A DNA stretch of 64,000 nucleotides from Solilutibacter tolerans (GCF_900155935.1 NZ_FTLW01000003.1:248001-312000), one strand, 5' to 3'; positions 33,815-44,227 are shown, counted from the stretch's first letter. Numbers and translations are program-made. Notes: generated by a model not told the origin, from the letters alone.

Positions 33815-35110
33815 ATGGAAGGTCTGGCGAGGATCGGTTTCGGGCTGTTTGGCCTGGCAGTGTTGATTGGCGTGGCCTGGCTGTTCTCGACCAACCGCCG
33901 CGCGGTGGATTGGAAGCTAGTGCTGACCGGCATCGCCTTGCAGATCGCGTTCGCGGCCTTGGTCCTGCTGGTGCCCGGCGGGCGCGAGGTCTTCGATTGG
34001 CTGGGCCACGGTTTCGTGAAGCTGCTCGACTTCGTCAAGGCCGGCTCCACCTTCATTTTCGGTTCGTTGATGGATGTCGAAACCTTCGGCTTCATCTTCG
34101 CCTTCCAGGTGCTGCCGACGATCATCTTCTTCGCTGCCTTCATGGGCGTGCTGTATCACCTGGGTGTAATGCAGGCGATCGTGAAGGCGATGGCCTGGGC
34201 GATCACCAAAGTGATGCGCGTATCGGGCGCGGAAACCACCAGCGTCTGCGCGAGCGTGTTCATCGGCCAGACCGAAGCACCGCTCACGGTGCGTCCGTAC
34301 ATCGCCAAGATGACCAACTCCGAACTCTTGACGATGATGATCGGCGGCATGGCGCATATCGCTGGCGGCGTCTTGGCTGCCTACGTCGGCATGCTGGGTG
34401 GCAGCGATACCGAAGCGCAGGCGTTCTATGCCAAGCACCTGCTGGCGGCATCGATCATGGCCGCACCGGCCACACTGGTTGTCGCGAAGTTGCTCATCCC
34501 CGAGACACAAGAACCGCTCACCCGTGGCACGGTGAAGATGGAAGTGGAAAAGAACACGGCCAACATCATCGACGCCGCGGCATCCGGCGCAGCCGATGGC
34601 CTGAAGCTGGCACTCAACATCGCCGCGATGCTCTTGGCCTTCATTGCACTGATCGCGATGGTCAACGCGCCGCTGACCTGGTTTGGCGAAGTCACCGGCA
34701 TCGCCGCCGCCATCGGCAAGCCGACCAACCTCGAAACCATCCTCGGCGCGGTGCTGGCGCCGGTGGCTTGGGTGATCGGCGTGCCGTGGCAGGATGCATC
34801 GACGGTGGGTTCGCTGATCGGCCAGAAGGTCGTCATCAACGAATTCATCGCGTACTCCGAGCTCGCCAAGATCACCAACGGTCAAGTACCGGGCGTGGTG
34901 CTCAGCGACGAAGCCAAGCTGATCGCAACCTACGCGCTGTGCGGCTTCGCCAACTTCAGCTCGATCGCGATCCAGATCGGCGGCATCGGCGGCCTGGCAC
35001 CGGAGCGTCGTTCGGACCTGGCACGTTTCGGCTTGCGCGCGGTGCTGGGCGGCTCCATCGCCACCTTCATGACCGCGACGATTGCAGGCGTGCTGAGTCA
35101 CTTCGGGTGA
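33815..35110 (+). CDS. NupC/CNT-family nucleoside transporter
   Basis: A 431-residue concentrative nucleoside transporter, a cation-coupled symporter of the inner membrane. Recognisable elements include the helical re-entrant region VFIGQTEAPLTVRPYI, MTNSELLTMMIGGMAHIAGGVLAAYVGM, QKVVINEFIAYSEL and CGFANFSSIAIQIGGIGGLAPERRSDL. The length is typical. AGGGG lies about 9 bases before the ATG. Its stop is 4 bp from the start of a ribokinase-family gene, so uptake and phosphorylation are likely coupled. Confidence 0.94.
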   Translation: MEGLARIGFGLFGLAVLIGVAWLFSTNRRAVDWKLVLTGIALQIAFAALVLLVPGGREVFDWLGHGFVKLLDFVKAGSTFIFGSLMDVETFGFIFAFQVLPTIIFFAAFMGVLYHLGVMQAIVKAMAWAITKVMRVSGAETTSVCASVFIGQTEAPLTVRPYIAKMTNSELLTMMIGGMAHIAGGVLAAYVGMLGGSDTEAQAFYAKHLLAASIMAAPATLVVAKLLIPETQEPLTRGTVKMEVEKNTANIIDAAASGAADGLKLALNIAAMLLAFIALIAMVNAPLTWFGEVTGIAAAIGKPTNLETILGAVLAPVAWVIGVPWQDASTVGSLIGQKVVINEFIAYSELAKITNGQVPGVVLSDEAKLIATYALCGFANFSSIAIQIGGIGGLAPERRSDLARFGLRAVLGGSIATFMTATIAGVLSHFG

Positions 35111-35114
35111 TCCG

Positions 35115-36062
35115 ATGACACGCGTCGTTGTCGTTGGTTCGTTCAACGTCGATCACGTCTGGCGCTGCGATACATTGCCCGCACCGGGCGCGACCCTGGC
35201 CGGCGAATACACAACCGGCCCCGGCGGCAAAGGTTTCAATCAGGCGATGGCCGCGCGTCGGGCAGGCGCAGGCACGGTCTTCGTTTGCTCGCTAGGCAGC
35301 GACGGTGGTGGCCAGTTGGCTCGGGCATTGGCCACTGCGGACGACATCGATCTGCGCGATGAAGCAAGCGACGACCCGACCGGCACCGCCGGCATCTTCG
35401 TCGGCGCGGATGGACGCAACAGCATCGTTATCGGGCCCGGCGCGAACGCGACGTTAAGCGTGGCGCATGTCGAAGCACAAGCCTCGACGATTCGCGAAGC
35501 ACGCGTGCTGCTGGCACAACTGGAGTCTCCTATCGATGTCGTCATCACTGCACTACAACTTGCGCGTGAATCCGGCGTGCCCAGCGTGTTGAACACCGCG
35601 CCCGCCAATGCTGAGACTACATCTGCGTTATTGGGCATGGCCGATGTATTGACTCCGAACGAGAGCGAATTCGCGTCGCTCGTCGCGCGTCACACCGCGA
35701 TGGCGATCCCGGCCGACGCGGTGGCTACCGCGGGCGATGATGCCCTGCACCTGCTTTGCCGCACACTGCACCCCAATGGCAGCATCGTGATCACACTCGG
35801 TGCAATGGGTAGCTTCGTCTCGCATGCAGATGACGTCATGAGGGGGGATGACATCGCCCACTATCGCGTAGCGGCAGAAACCGCGAACGTCATCGATACC
35901 ACCGGCGCGGGTGATGCCTTCAACGGCGCGTTGTGCGCGTCGATGGTAATCCGACCGGATGCCCGCTTCGCCGAGCACCTCCGTTTCGCCAGCTATTACG
36001 CCGCACGATCCACTGAGTCCGAAGGCGCCGCAGCTGCAATGCCCGTCTTGCCGGTTGGATGA
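35115..36062 (+). CDS. PfkB-family sugar/nucleoside kinase (ribokinase-like)
   Basis: A 315-residue PfkB carbohydrate kinase. Signature 1 is GPGGKGFNQAMAARRAGA (about residues 35-52) and signature 2 is DTTGAGDAFNGAL, containing the catalytic base D267 and the anion hole GAGD. The opening VVVVGSFNVDHVWRCDTLP resembles ribokinases. Coupling to a CNT nucleoside permease suggests either ribose released from nucleosides or a nucleoside such as adenosine/inosine as substrate; the sequence alone does not decide. It starts 4 bp after the transporter gene. Confidence 0.87.
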   Translation: MTRVVVVGSFNVDHVWRCDTLPAPGATLAGEYTTGPGGKGFNQAMAARRAGAGTVFVCSLGSDGGGQLARALATADDIDLRDEASDDPTGTAGIFVGADGRNSIVIGPGANATLSVAHVEAQASTIREARVLLAQLESPIDVVITALQLARESGVPSVLNTAPANAETTSALLGMADVLTPNESEFASLVARHTAMAIPADAVATAGDDALHLLCRTLHPNGSIVITLGAMGSFVSHADDVMRGDDIAHYRVAAETANVIDTTGAGDAFNGALCASMVIRPDARFAEHLRFASYYAARSTESEGAAAAMPVLPVG

Positions 36063-36149
36063 CGGATTCCTACTACACTGCCCTAGTCATCGCAGCCGCG
36101 GATGGACGTTGCGGCACCGGGTGACGCTTCCCACATTCGAGGAGGTCCC

Positions 36150-36485
36150 ATGGCAGGCAAGTTCGAAATCAGCAAGCGCAAGAACGGCGAGTTCCAGTTC
36201 AACCTGAAGGCAGGCAACGGACAGGTAATCCTGACGAGCGAGGGCTATAGCTCCCGCGATGGCTGCAACAACGGCGTCGAGTCCGTGCGCAAGCACGCCA
36301 AGGCCGTCGCCAACTTCGACAAGAAGACCGCGAAGGATGGCAGCCCTTATTTTTCGCTGATGGCCAGCAACGGCCAGTCGATCGGCAAGAGCGAGATGTA
36401 CAAGTCCACCGCCTCCCGCGACAAGGGCATCGATTCGGTGATGCGAAACGCCCCGACCGCCAAGCTGTCGGATCTCTCTGGCTGA
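36150..36485 (+). CDS. YegP-family protein (tandem DUF1508)
   Basis: A 111-residue protein made of two DUF1508 repeats: FEISKRKNGEFQFNLKAGNGQVILTSEGY with the following SRDGCNNGVESVRK, and the second copy FDKKTAKDGSPYFSLMASNGQSIGKSEMY with SRDKGIDSVM (each shown in outline). YegP-type proteins are small, abundant and of unknown function. GGAGG lies 5-6 bases before the ATG; the frame extends upstream without a better start. A long hairpin follows the stop. Confidence 0.88.
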   Translation: MAGKFEISKRKNGEFQFNLKAGNGQVILTSEGYSSRDGCNNGVESVRKHAKAVANFDKKTAKDGSPYFSLMASNGQSIGKSEMYKSTASRDKGIDSVMRNAPTAKLSDLSG

Positions 36486-36493
36486 CCAACCCA

Positions 36494-36529
36494 CCACTGG
36501 CGTGTCGGCGCGCGCTGGCACGCCAGTGG
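36494..36529. terminator. Long hairpin after the YegP gene
   Basis: CCACTGGCGTG (36494-36504) and CACGCCAGTGG (36519-36529) form a perfect 11-bp stem with a 14-base GC-rich loop. No strong T run follows, so it may stabilise the 3' end or terminate weakly. Confidence 0.5.
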
Positions 36530-36544
36530 ATGAGTTTCATTTTC

Positions 36545-36565
36545 ATTTGAGAATTATTATCATTT
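36545..36565. promoter_or_regulatory. Fur box upstream of the TonB receptor
   Basis: The minus strand reads AATGATAATAATTCTCAAAT, a strong match to the Fur consensus. It lies about 30 bp before the receptor start, where a promoter is expected, so receptor and PepSY genes should be iron-repressed. Confidence 0.82.
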
Positions 36566-36594
36566 GTCGTCTCTATTGACCGAGTCGACAGCCG

Positions 36595-38739
36595 ATGTCC
36601 ACCTCTCCCATCGCCCGCGCCGTGGCGATTGCGTTGCTGACCACCACCCTGCCTGCCCTGGCCAACCAGCCGGCGGAGGATGTCGACGCACAAGATCGCG
36701 TCAACGTCCTGGACCGCGTGGTGGTCTCGGCCAGCACCAGCCGGATGCCGGAATCCGAATCCTCGATGCCGAACACCATCACGGTCATCGACCGTGAGCA
36801 GCTGAAGCAGCAATTGGCGGTGACCCAGGACCTCTCGCAGGTGTTGGCCAACCTCATCCCCTCGTTCACGCCTTCGCGCCAGAAGATGACGAACGCGGGC
36901 GAGACCCTGCGCGGACGCAAGCCGCTGTATCTGGTGGATGGGATGCCGCAATCGACGCCGCTGCGCGAAGGCGGTCGCGATGGCCACACCATCGACCCGG
37001 CGATGATCGAGCGCATCGAGGTGATCCACGGGGCGAATGCGCTGCAGGGCCTGGGCGCATCGGGCGGCATCATCAACATCATCACCAAGCGCGCGCCGAG
37101 CAAGGACGGCGAGGTTTTCCACGACGTGACGCTGGGCGCATCGACGGCGCTGCCGAGTGAATCCGACGGCAGCAGTTGGCGCGCGGCGTACCTCTTCGGC
37201 ACCCGCCAAGGCGATTTCGACATCGTCGGCGGCATGTCACTGGCCGATGAAGGCCTGTACTACGACGCGGAAGGCCGGTCGATCGCGGTCAGCGATGTGC
37301 AAGGCGATTTGATGGATGCGCGCAGCCGCGGCCTTTTCCTCAAGACCGGCTGGCGGTTGGATGATGACCGTCGCCTGCAGCTGAACCTGCAGAACTACCA
37401 GCTGGAAAGCCACAACGGCTACCACACCGTCAATGGCAACGCGGCGCAGGGCGTGTTGGCGACATCGGCGCGCGGCGGCTCGAACCAGGACGGCCCCTAC
37501 AACCATTCGCGCTCGGCATCGCTCGATTACACCGACCGCGCGTTGGCGGGCGGTTACCTGCAGGCGCAAGCCTACTTCGTCGATTTCTCCGCGCTGTACG
37601 GCGGCAGCAACTGGGGCGATTTCTGGGGCGATGGCCGCGATCTGAACTGGATCGACCAATCACAGAATCGCTCGGAAAAAACCGGCGCCAAACTCGGATG
37701 GTCGCGCGGCGTGGGCGACAACGGACGCATCACCCTGGGCCTGGACTGGTCGCGCGACACCACCTGGCAAGCGATGGTGCGCAGCGGCCTGGACTGGGTG
37801 CCTGAGACCACTTACACGGCGATCTCCCCCTTCGTGCAGGGCGAATGGCGCATCGGCGAGTCGTGGCTGCTGAGCGGCGGCCTGCGCCATGAGCGCGGCA
37901 AGCTGTCGGTCGATGACTTCACCACCCTGCCCAGCTACAACGGGGGTCAATTCGTGCAGGGCGGGACGCGCGAAAGCAGCGAAACCCTGCCGAACATCGG
38001 CTTGGTATGGGAGGCCAGCGACGCGCTCAAGCTCTACGCGTCCTACAGCGAGGGCTACACCGTCGCCGATATCGGCCGTGTGCTGCGTGCCATCAACACG
38101 CCCGACGAGCGCGTGGAAAACCTCGTCGACCTGACGCCGGTCGTCTCCGACAACCGCGAAGTCGGCATGGACTATGACGATGGCCGATGGAGTACGCACC
38201 TCGCGTATTACGAGTCGCTGTCCAAGCTGGGCTCGCGCCTCGCCTATGACAGCGTCACCCAGACCTACAACGTCGTGCGCGAGCGCACGGAGATTCAGGG
38301 CATCGAAGGCAATCTCGCTTTCCGCCCGAACGACGCCACGCGCGTCGGCGTGTTGTTCGCCTTCACTCGCGGCGAGTACGACAGCAATGGCGATGGCACG
38401 GTGGACAGCGACCTGCCGGGCATCAATGTCAGCCCCGATCGCATCGGCGCGTTCTGGGAACAGCAATGGCGCGATGGGTTCTCCACGCGTTTGCAGGCGA
38501 ACCAGGCGCGCGACCGCGCCTTCGATCGGCGCGGCGTGCAGGTGGCCAGCTTCGATGGTTACACCACGCTGGATGCCAGCACGCGCTTCGCCCTGCCGAT
38601 GGGCCAGCTGAGCGTGGGCATCGAGAATCTGACCAATCGTCAGTACGTCACCTATTACTCGCAAAGTACGCCGCGCAACGACACCTACACCGCAGGCCGC
38701 GGCCGCACGCTGACGCTGGGCTGGAACCACCGGTTCTGA
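36595..38739 (+). CDS. TonB-dependent siderophore-type receptor
   Basis: A 714-residue outer-membrane receptor. A signal peptide (cleavage after ALA, about residue 22) is followed by a TonB box (VLDRVVVSAS) and a plug with NTITVIDREQLKQQ, LRGRKPLYLVDGMPQ and IEVIHGANALQGLGASGGIINIITK. The barrel ends in GRTLTLGWNHRF. Size, plug signature and a Fur box upstream all point to ferric-siderophore or ferric-catecholate uptake; the particular ligand is not identifiable. It is followed 13 bp later by a PepSY membrane protein, a common partner of siderophore receptors. Confidence 0.92.
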   Translation: MSTSPIARAVAIALLTTTLPALANQPAEDVDAQDRVNVLDRVVVSASTSRMPESESSMPNTITVIDREQLKQQLAVTQDLSQVLANLIPSFTPSRQKMTNAGETLRGRKPLYLVDGMPQSTPLREGGRDGHTIDPAMIERIEVIHGANALQGLGASGGIINIITKRAPSKDGEVFHDVTLGASTALPSESDGSSWRAAYLFGTRQGDFDIVGGMSLADEGLYYDAEGRSIAVSDVQGDLMDARSRGLFLKTGWRLDDDRRLQLNLQNYQLESHNGYHTVNGNAAQGVLATSARGGSNQDGPYNHSRSASLDYTDRALAGGYLQAQAYFVDFSALYGGSNWGDFWGDGRDLNWIDQSQNRSEKTGAKLGWSRGVGDNGRITLGLDWSRDTTWQAMVRSGLDWVPETTYTAISPFVQGEWRIGESWLLSGGLRHERGKLSVDDFTTLPSYNGGQFVQGGTRESSETLPNIGLVWEASDALKLYASYSEGYTVADIGRVLRAINTPDERVENLVDLTPVVSDNREVGMDYDDGRWSTHLAYYESLSKLGSRLAYDSVTQTYNVVRERTEIQGIEGNLAFRPNDATRVGVLFAFTRGEYDSNGDGTVDSDLPGINVSPDRIGAFWEQQWRDGFSTRLQANQARDRAFDRRGVQVASFDGYTTLDASTRFALPMGQLSVGIENLTNRQYVTYYSQSTPRNDTYTAGRGRTLTLGWNHRF

Positions 38740-38752
38740 TGGCGCGACGTTG

Positions 38753-39826
38753 ATGGTGCCCAGTCTGCCCGCGCTGCGACGCCTGTTGTCCCGCCTGCAC
38801 TTGTGGACGGGGCTCAGCGTGGGTTTGCTGTTTGCCTTGCTGGGGTTATCGGGTGCAATCCTGGTCTTCCACACGCCGCTACTGGTTTGGCAGCACCCGA
38901 AGTTGGGCGCGCATCAAGCGGTAGCGAATGGCGAGGTGCTCGGCGCGATCATGCAGCGCGAAGCGGCGAATGGCCTGCGTTCGCTGGACTTTCCGCGTGA
39001 CGAATTGCCGGTGTGGCAAGGCTATTTCGAGGATGAAAGTCGGCGCTATTTTTCACCCGAAGATGGTCGCCTGTTGCTCAAGCGCACTATCGACGATGAC
39101 GCGCTGCTGTGGCTGCACGAATTCCACGTGGAGTTGCTCGGTGGCGAGACCGGCAAAGAGGTGCTCGGCATCGTCGGCTGCATCTGCCTAGCCCTGCTGC
39201 TGATCGGTTTGTATCTGTGGTGGCCGAAGCGCGGGCGCATGCTGGCGCAGTTGAAGATGCATGCGAATCCGCCGATCCGTCGATGGCTGACCTGGCATCG
39301 CAGCCCGGGCGTGGTCTCGCTGCCGCTGGTCCTGCTGGCCGTGATCACTGGCGTTGGCATGATCTATCACGATGCGTATTCCAAGGCGTTGACCGGCATG
39401 TTTGGTGGCGATGCATTGCCCAAGCCTGCCCCGTCCGCGCCCTCCGATGCTGCACCGGCTTGGTCACGCATCATCGCGCTCACCGAGCGCACCCTGCCCG
39501 ATGCGCGGCTTCGCCGCATCAGCCTGCCTGCAGAGGGCAAGGACGAAGTCAGCCTGCGCGCGCAATCGGCGGGCGAATGGCATCCCAATGGGCGCAGTTC
39601 GGTGGTCAGTGATCGCCAAGGCGAGGTCGTGCGCTTGCGGGTTGATGCGCGCGAGCTGGGCCTGGGCCATCGCATGAGCATCGCCATCTATCCGCTGCAC
39701 ATCGGCGCCGTCGGCGGCACGGCTATCCGCTGGCTGACTGCCTTCGCGGGCCTGATGCCGATGCTGATGTTCGTCACCGGCCTGCTGTTCTGGCTGCGCA
39801 GGCGCAAACACAAACCGGCCCGCTGA
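38753..39826 (+). CDS. PepSY-associated membrane protein (ferric-siderophore reductase-like, PiuB/FsrB type)
   Basis: A 357-residue protein with four membrane helices. The first is within RLHLWTGLSVGLLFALLGLSGAILVFH, followed by a periplasmic PepSY region with WLHEFHVELLGG. Then come LLLIGLYLWWPKRG, a third helix after WHRSPGVVSLPLVLL, and the last MLMFVTGLLFWLRRRK. The conserved histidines in the helices fit heme binding. Such proteins are thought to reduce ferric siderophores in the periplasm. Start ATG 38753 is preferred over a TTG one codon earlier. Likely co-transcribed with the receptor under Fur. Confidence 0.88.
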   Translation: MVPSLPALRRLLSRLHLWTGLSVGLLFALLGLSGAILVFHTPLLVWQHPKLGAHQAVANGEVLGAIMQREAANGLRSLDFPRDELPVWQGYFEDESRRYFSPEDGRLLLKRTIDDDALLWLHEFHVELLGGETGKEVLGIVGCICLALLLIGLYLWWPKRGRMLAQLKMHANPPIRRWLTWHRSPGVVSLPLVLLAVITGVGMIYHDAYSKALTGMFGGDALPKPAPSAPSDAAPAWSRIIALTERTLPDARLRRISLPAEGKDEVSLRAQSAGEWHPNGRSSVVSDRQGEVVRLRVDARELGLGHRMSIAIYPLHIGAVGGTAIRWLTAFAGLMPMLMFVTGLLFWLRRRKHKPAR

Positions 39827-39857
39827 GCCGCGACATCGCCCCATTTACAATGGCGGC

Positions 39858-40844
39858 ATGCAGATCGGCCGCTACCGGATAGAACCGCGCGTCGTGCTGG
39901 CCCCCATGGCCGGCGTGACCGACAAGCCGTTCCGGCAGCTGTGCAAGCGCATGGGCGCAGGGCTTGCGGTATCGGAGATGACGATCAGCGACCCGCGCTT
40001 CTGGAACACGGCGAAATCCCGCCACCGCATGGACCACGAGGGCGAGCCCGCGCCGATCAGCGTGCAGATCGCCGGCACCGACCCGCAGCTGCTGGCCGAT
40101 GCCGCGCGCTACAACGTGGACCACGGCGCCGAACTCATCGACATCAACATGGGCTGCCCGGCAAAGAAGGTCTGCAACGTCTGGGCGGGCTCCGCACTGA
40201 TGCGTGATGAAGCCTTGGTCGCGCGCATTCTTGAATCCGTGGTGGCATCGGTTGATGTACCGGTGACGCTGAAAATTCGCACGGGTTGGGATGCCGACCA
40301 CCGCAACGCACCCGCCATCGCACGCATCGCCGAGGCGAGCGGCATCCAGGCCCTGACCGTACATGGCCGCACCCGCGATCAGCATTACACGGGGCTGGCC
40401 GAATACGACACCGTTGCGGCGATCAAGGCCGACGCGCGCATCCCCGTGATCGTGAATGGCGACATCGACTCACCCGACAAGGCACACCACGTACTTGCGC
40501 TGACCGGCTGCGATGCGGTGATGGTCGGGCGTGCCGCGCAAGGACGGCCGTGGATCTTCCGCGAGATCGCGCATCATCTGGCGACGGATGGGTACTTGGC
40601 AGAACCCGCGCTGCAGGAAGTACGCGACGTGCTGCTCTCGCATCTCGATGCGCTGCACGCGTTTTATGGCGAGGAGATGGGCGTGCGAATCGCGCGCAAG
40701 CACCTGGGCTGGTACGCGAAGGATCGGCCCGAGAACGCGGCCTTCCGCGCGGTCGTCAACCGTGCCACCGATGCCCGCACGCAGCGCGAACTGACCGGCG
40801 ACTATTTCGATGCGTTGATCGCAGGCGTGGCACTCGCCGCCTGA
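39858..40844 (+). CDS. dusB: tRNA-dihydrouridine synthase B
   Basis: An FMN/NADPH enzyme reducing specific uridines in the tRNA D-loop. It has 328 residues. Motifs in order: VVLAPMAGVTDKPFRQLC, AELIDINMGCPAKKVCN with the catalytic cysteine in KKVCNVWAGSALM, LKIRTGWDADHRN, TVHGRTRDQHYTG and IVNGDIDSPDKA with VGRAAQGRPWIF. The family subtype B fits the N-terminus and the genomic lineage. In many proteobacteria dusB precedes fis; here a methyltransferase follows instead. Confidence 0.95.
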   Translation: MQIGRYRIEPRVVLAPMAGVTDKPFRQLCKRMGAGLAVSEMTISDPRFWNTAKSRHRMDHEGEPAPISVQIAGTDPQLLADAARYNVDHGAELIDINMGCPAKKVCNVWAGSALMRDEALVARILESVVASVDVPVTLKIRTGWDADHRNAPAIARIAEASGIQALTVHGRTRDQHYTGLAEYDTVAAIKADARIPVIVNGDIDSPDKAHHVLALTGCDAVMVGRAAQGRPWIFREIAHHLATDGYLAEPALQEVRDVLLSHLDALHAFYGEEMGVRIARKHLGWYAKDRPENAAFRAVVNRATDARTQRELTGDYFDALIAGVALAA

Positions 40845-40883
40845 GACGATGCAAGCACTCCCACTCCGTTGGAAAGCGACCAC

Positions 40884-41720
40884 ATGACCGAATCTTCTTG
40901 CACTGCCACCGAATTCCCGTACCTGCACGGGTTCTCCCCTACCGAACAAGCCCGTCTGATGAAGCAGGCCCGTCTGGCGGAATCCACCATCTTTCGGGAC
41001 ATCGATTACACGGGCGCAAAGAAGTTGTTGGAAGTCGGCAGCGGCGTCGGTGCGCAAACCGAAATTCTGCTGCGTCGTTTTCCGGATCTGCACGCTACCT
41101 GCGTCGATCTCAATGCGCAGCAATTGCAGGCCGCGCGCAGCAACCTCGGCGCGATGCCTTGGCTGGCTGATCGCTATAGCCTGCATCAGGCCGATGCGAC
41201 CGATCTGCCGTTCGAGCCGCGCAGCTTTGATTCTGCGTTTCTGTGCTGGGTCCTGGAGCATGTGCCTTCGCCGGCGCGCGTGTTGTCGGAGGTACGCCGC
41301 GTGCTGGCCCTTGGCTCACCCGTCTATGTGACCGAGGTGATGAACGCATCATTCCTGCTCGATCCGTATTCGCCCAACGTGTGGCGCTATTGGATGGCGT
41401 TCAACGATTTCCAGATAGACAGCGGCGGCGATCCCTTTGTCGGTGCCAAACTCGGCAATCTATTGTTGGCAGGCGGCTTCCACGATGTCACCACCGACAT
41501 CAAGACGTTCTACTTCGACAACCGCAACCCGGCGCAGCGCAAGCAGATGATCGCGTTCTGGGAAGAGCTGCTGCTGTCGGCAGCCGAGCAGCTGCTGGCC
41601 GCAGACAAAGTGACGGATGAGGTTGTCGAAGGGGTGCGTCGCGAGATGCGACAAGTGCAGAACGACCCCAACGCCGTCTTCTTCTACTCCTTCGTGCAGG
41701 CGCGGGCGGTGGTCTACTGA
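40884..41720 (+). CDS. Class I SAM-dependent methyltransferase
   Basis: A 278-residue methyltransferase. Motif I is LLEVGSGVGAQTEILLRRFP, the acidic loop is ATCVDLNAQQLQAAR, and the segment ADATDLPFEPRSFDSAFLCWVLEHV is followed by EVRRVLALGSPVYVTEVMN. The N-terminus (YLHGFSPTEQARLMKQA) is a recurrent feature of a small-molecule subgroup sometimes annotated as UbiE/Tam-like. The substrate is unknown. The ATG at 40884 is chosen over a TTG five codons earlier; GGAAAG lies 8 bases upstream. It overlaps the convergent YdjM-like gene by 7 bp at the 3' ends. Confidence 0.82.
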   Translation: MTESSCTATEFPYLHGFSPTEQARLMKQARLAESTIFRDIDYTGAKKLLEVGSGVGAQTEILLRRFPDLHATCVDLNAQQLQAARSNLGAMPWLADRYSLHQADATDLPFEPRSFDSAFLCWVLEHVPSPARVLSEVRRVLALGSPVYVTEVMNASFLLDPYSPNVWRYWMAFNDFQIDSGGDPFVGAKLGNLLLAGGFHDVTTDIKTFYFDNRNPAQRKQMIAFWEELLLSAAEQLLAADKVTDEVVEGVRREMRQVQNDPNAVFFYSFVQARAVVY

Positions 41721-42760
41721 GATCGCGCAGTCGGCCCGTCGATGCCGGGCAGCTGCCAGATGCGATCCCACACGCGACCCAGCTGCGCAGTACGTGGTTT
41801 CGCGCCCGGCAAGCTGAAGCGCTCGCTCGGTTGTAGTGCCTGCCACTGCCCCATCGCATCACGCTGGGCGACTGCATAGTTGAAGAAGTAATCGGGCTCG
41901 CTGCCCATGCGCAGGTCGGTCAGCACCAACGCGTTGTCAATCACGCGGGCGCGCTGGAAACCACTATTGAACCAGGCCATGCGCGCGGCGCTGGGCATCT
42001 GGGCAGCCGCCCGCTCCGCGGCCTTGTCGCTTTCGTATGGGCGGAACCGGATCGGGCTGTCGCCATCGAAGATCGAACGTTCGCCTTCCACATAACCCGT
42101 CGGCGTCATCGCCACCACTCGCCAAAGAAACGTGTTGAAGGGGGTGGGCACAGAGAAGCGCGGTGCGTCGGCAAGACCGGCCGCGGCCAGCACACGCGAA
42201 GCGTCGCGATCCACCATCGACTTGGCCAGCATCGACCACGCCAGGTATCCACTCGACACTGCCAATCCAGCGACCAGCAGGGTCTGTGCTGCGGGTCGCC
42301 ATCGCAAGAACCACGCAGCAATGCACGCCACCAACAGCCATACCGTGTACAGCGGATCAATGATGAAGATGCTCGACCACATGGCGGGCGATGGCCGCAG
42401 CGGCCACCACAGCTGCGTGCCGTAGACGGTGAACGCATCCAACAAGGGATGCGTGACCAGCGCGAGCAGGATCGCCCACCACCAACGCACGGGCGATTCA
42501 GCAACACGCCCGCCCTGCCGTTTGAAGAACGCCCAAATGAGCGCGGCCAGCACGGGTAAAACCAAGAGCGAATGCGAGGGGCCACGATGCCAAGTCATGC
42601 GGTCGATCGGGTCATCCAGCAACAGGTTGACCGGTATCACGTCGAGGTCAGGCAAGGTGCCCAGCGCAGCGCCTGCCAACAAGGCCGCACGTCGATGACG
42701 AGGCGGGGCGATGGCCCCGGCCACCGCGGCGCCCAATACGATCTGAGTCAAGGAATCCAT
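41714..42760 (-). CDS. Membrane-bound metal-dependent hydrolase (YdjM/DUF457 family)
   Basis: A 348-residue inner-membrane protein. The N-terminus carries the family's first motif (MDSLTQIVLGAAVAGAI, then GTLPDLDVIP) and the metal-binding H-R-G-x-x-H-S in MTWHRGPSHSLLVLP. The motif VTHPLLDAFTVYGTQ supplies further histidine and aspartate ligands. Four to five hydrophobic segments follow, then a soluble C-terminal half (about residues 200-348). Members such as YdjM are LexA-regulated in E. coli; no LexA box is obvious here. The true substrate is not established. Confidence 0.85.
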   Translation of the reverse strand: MDSLTQIVLGAAVAGAIAPPRHRRAALLAGAALGTLPDLDVIPVNLLLDDPIDRMTWHRGPSHSLLVLPVLAALIWAFFKRQGGRVAESPVRWWWAILLALVTHPLLDAFTVYGTQLWWPLRPSPAMWSSIFIIDPLYTVWLLVACIAAWFLRWRPAAQTLLVAGLAVSSGYLAWSMLAKSMVDRDASRVLAAAGLADAPRFSVPTPFNTFLWRVVAMTPTGYVEGERSIFDGDSPIRFRPYESDKAAERAAAQMPSAARMAWFNSGFQRARVIDNALVLTDLRMGSEPDYFFNYAVAQRDAMGQWQALQPSERFSLPGAKPRTAQLGRVWDRIWQLPGIDGPTARSQ

Positions 42761-42852
42761 TGCGCGATGCTAGCAGCGCAGGCTTGCTTGCAACGGCGGA
42801 CGGCAACGCCGGCTTAACCTGTTTCAGGCAAACTGACTGCGCTCTGCACAAC

Positions 42853-42878
42853 CCGCGAAACCGCTGTATCATTCGCGG
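42853..42878 (+). repeat. Inverted repeat in the metK leader/promoter
   Basis: CCGCGAA (42853-42859) and TTCGCGG (42872-42878) are perfect inverted repeats with a 12-base spacer that contains TATCAT, a possible -10 element. It could be an operator or an RNA hairpin; it does not match a known SAM riboswitch. Confidence 0.4.
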
Positions 42879-42906
42879 CCATCTTTTCATCCGAATCAAA
42901 GGATAA

Positions 42907-44148
<1,242 letters not shown>

Positions 44149-44172
44149 GTCGAAGCGATATCGCCGCCATCA

Positions 44173-44200
44173 AAAAGGCCCGCCGTGATGCGGGCCTTTT
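44173..44200. terminator. Terminator between metK and the Lnt-like gene
   Basis: AAAAGGCCCGC (44173-44183) and GCGGGCCTTTT (44190-44200) form a perfect 11-bp stem around CGTGAT; the A/T ends make it effective in both directions for these convergent genes. Confidence 0.92.
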
Positions 44201-44227
44201 CTTTGGGATGTCAAACCTTGGCCGCAC

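Noticed and set aside
33917-35146. 409-codon open frame antisense to the nucleoside transporter
   Set aside because: The CNT motifs on the plus strand are decisive; the antisense product has no hydrophobic core or domain.
42761-42906. Possible SAM riboswitch before metK
   Set aside because: None of the conserved blocks of the SAM riboswitch classes could be found; only a short inverted repeat is present.
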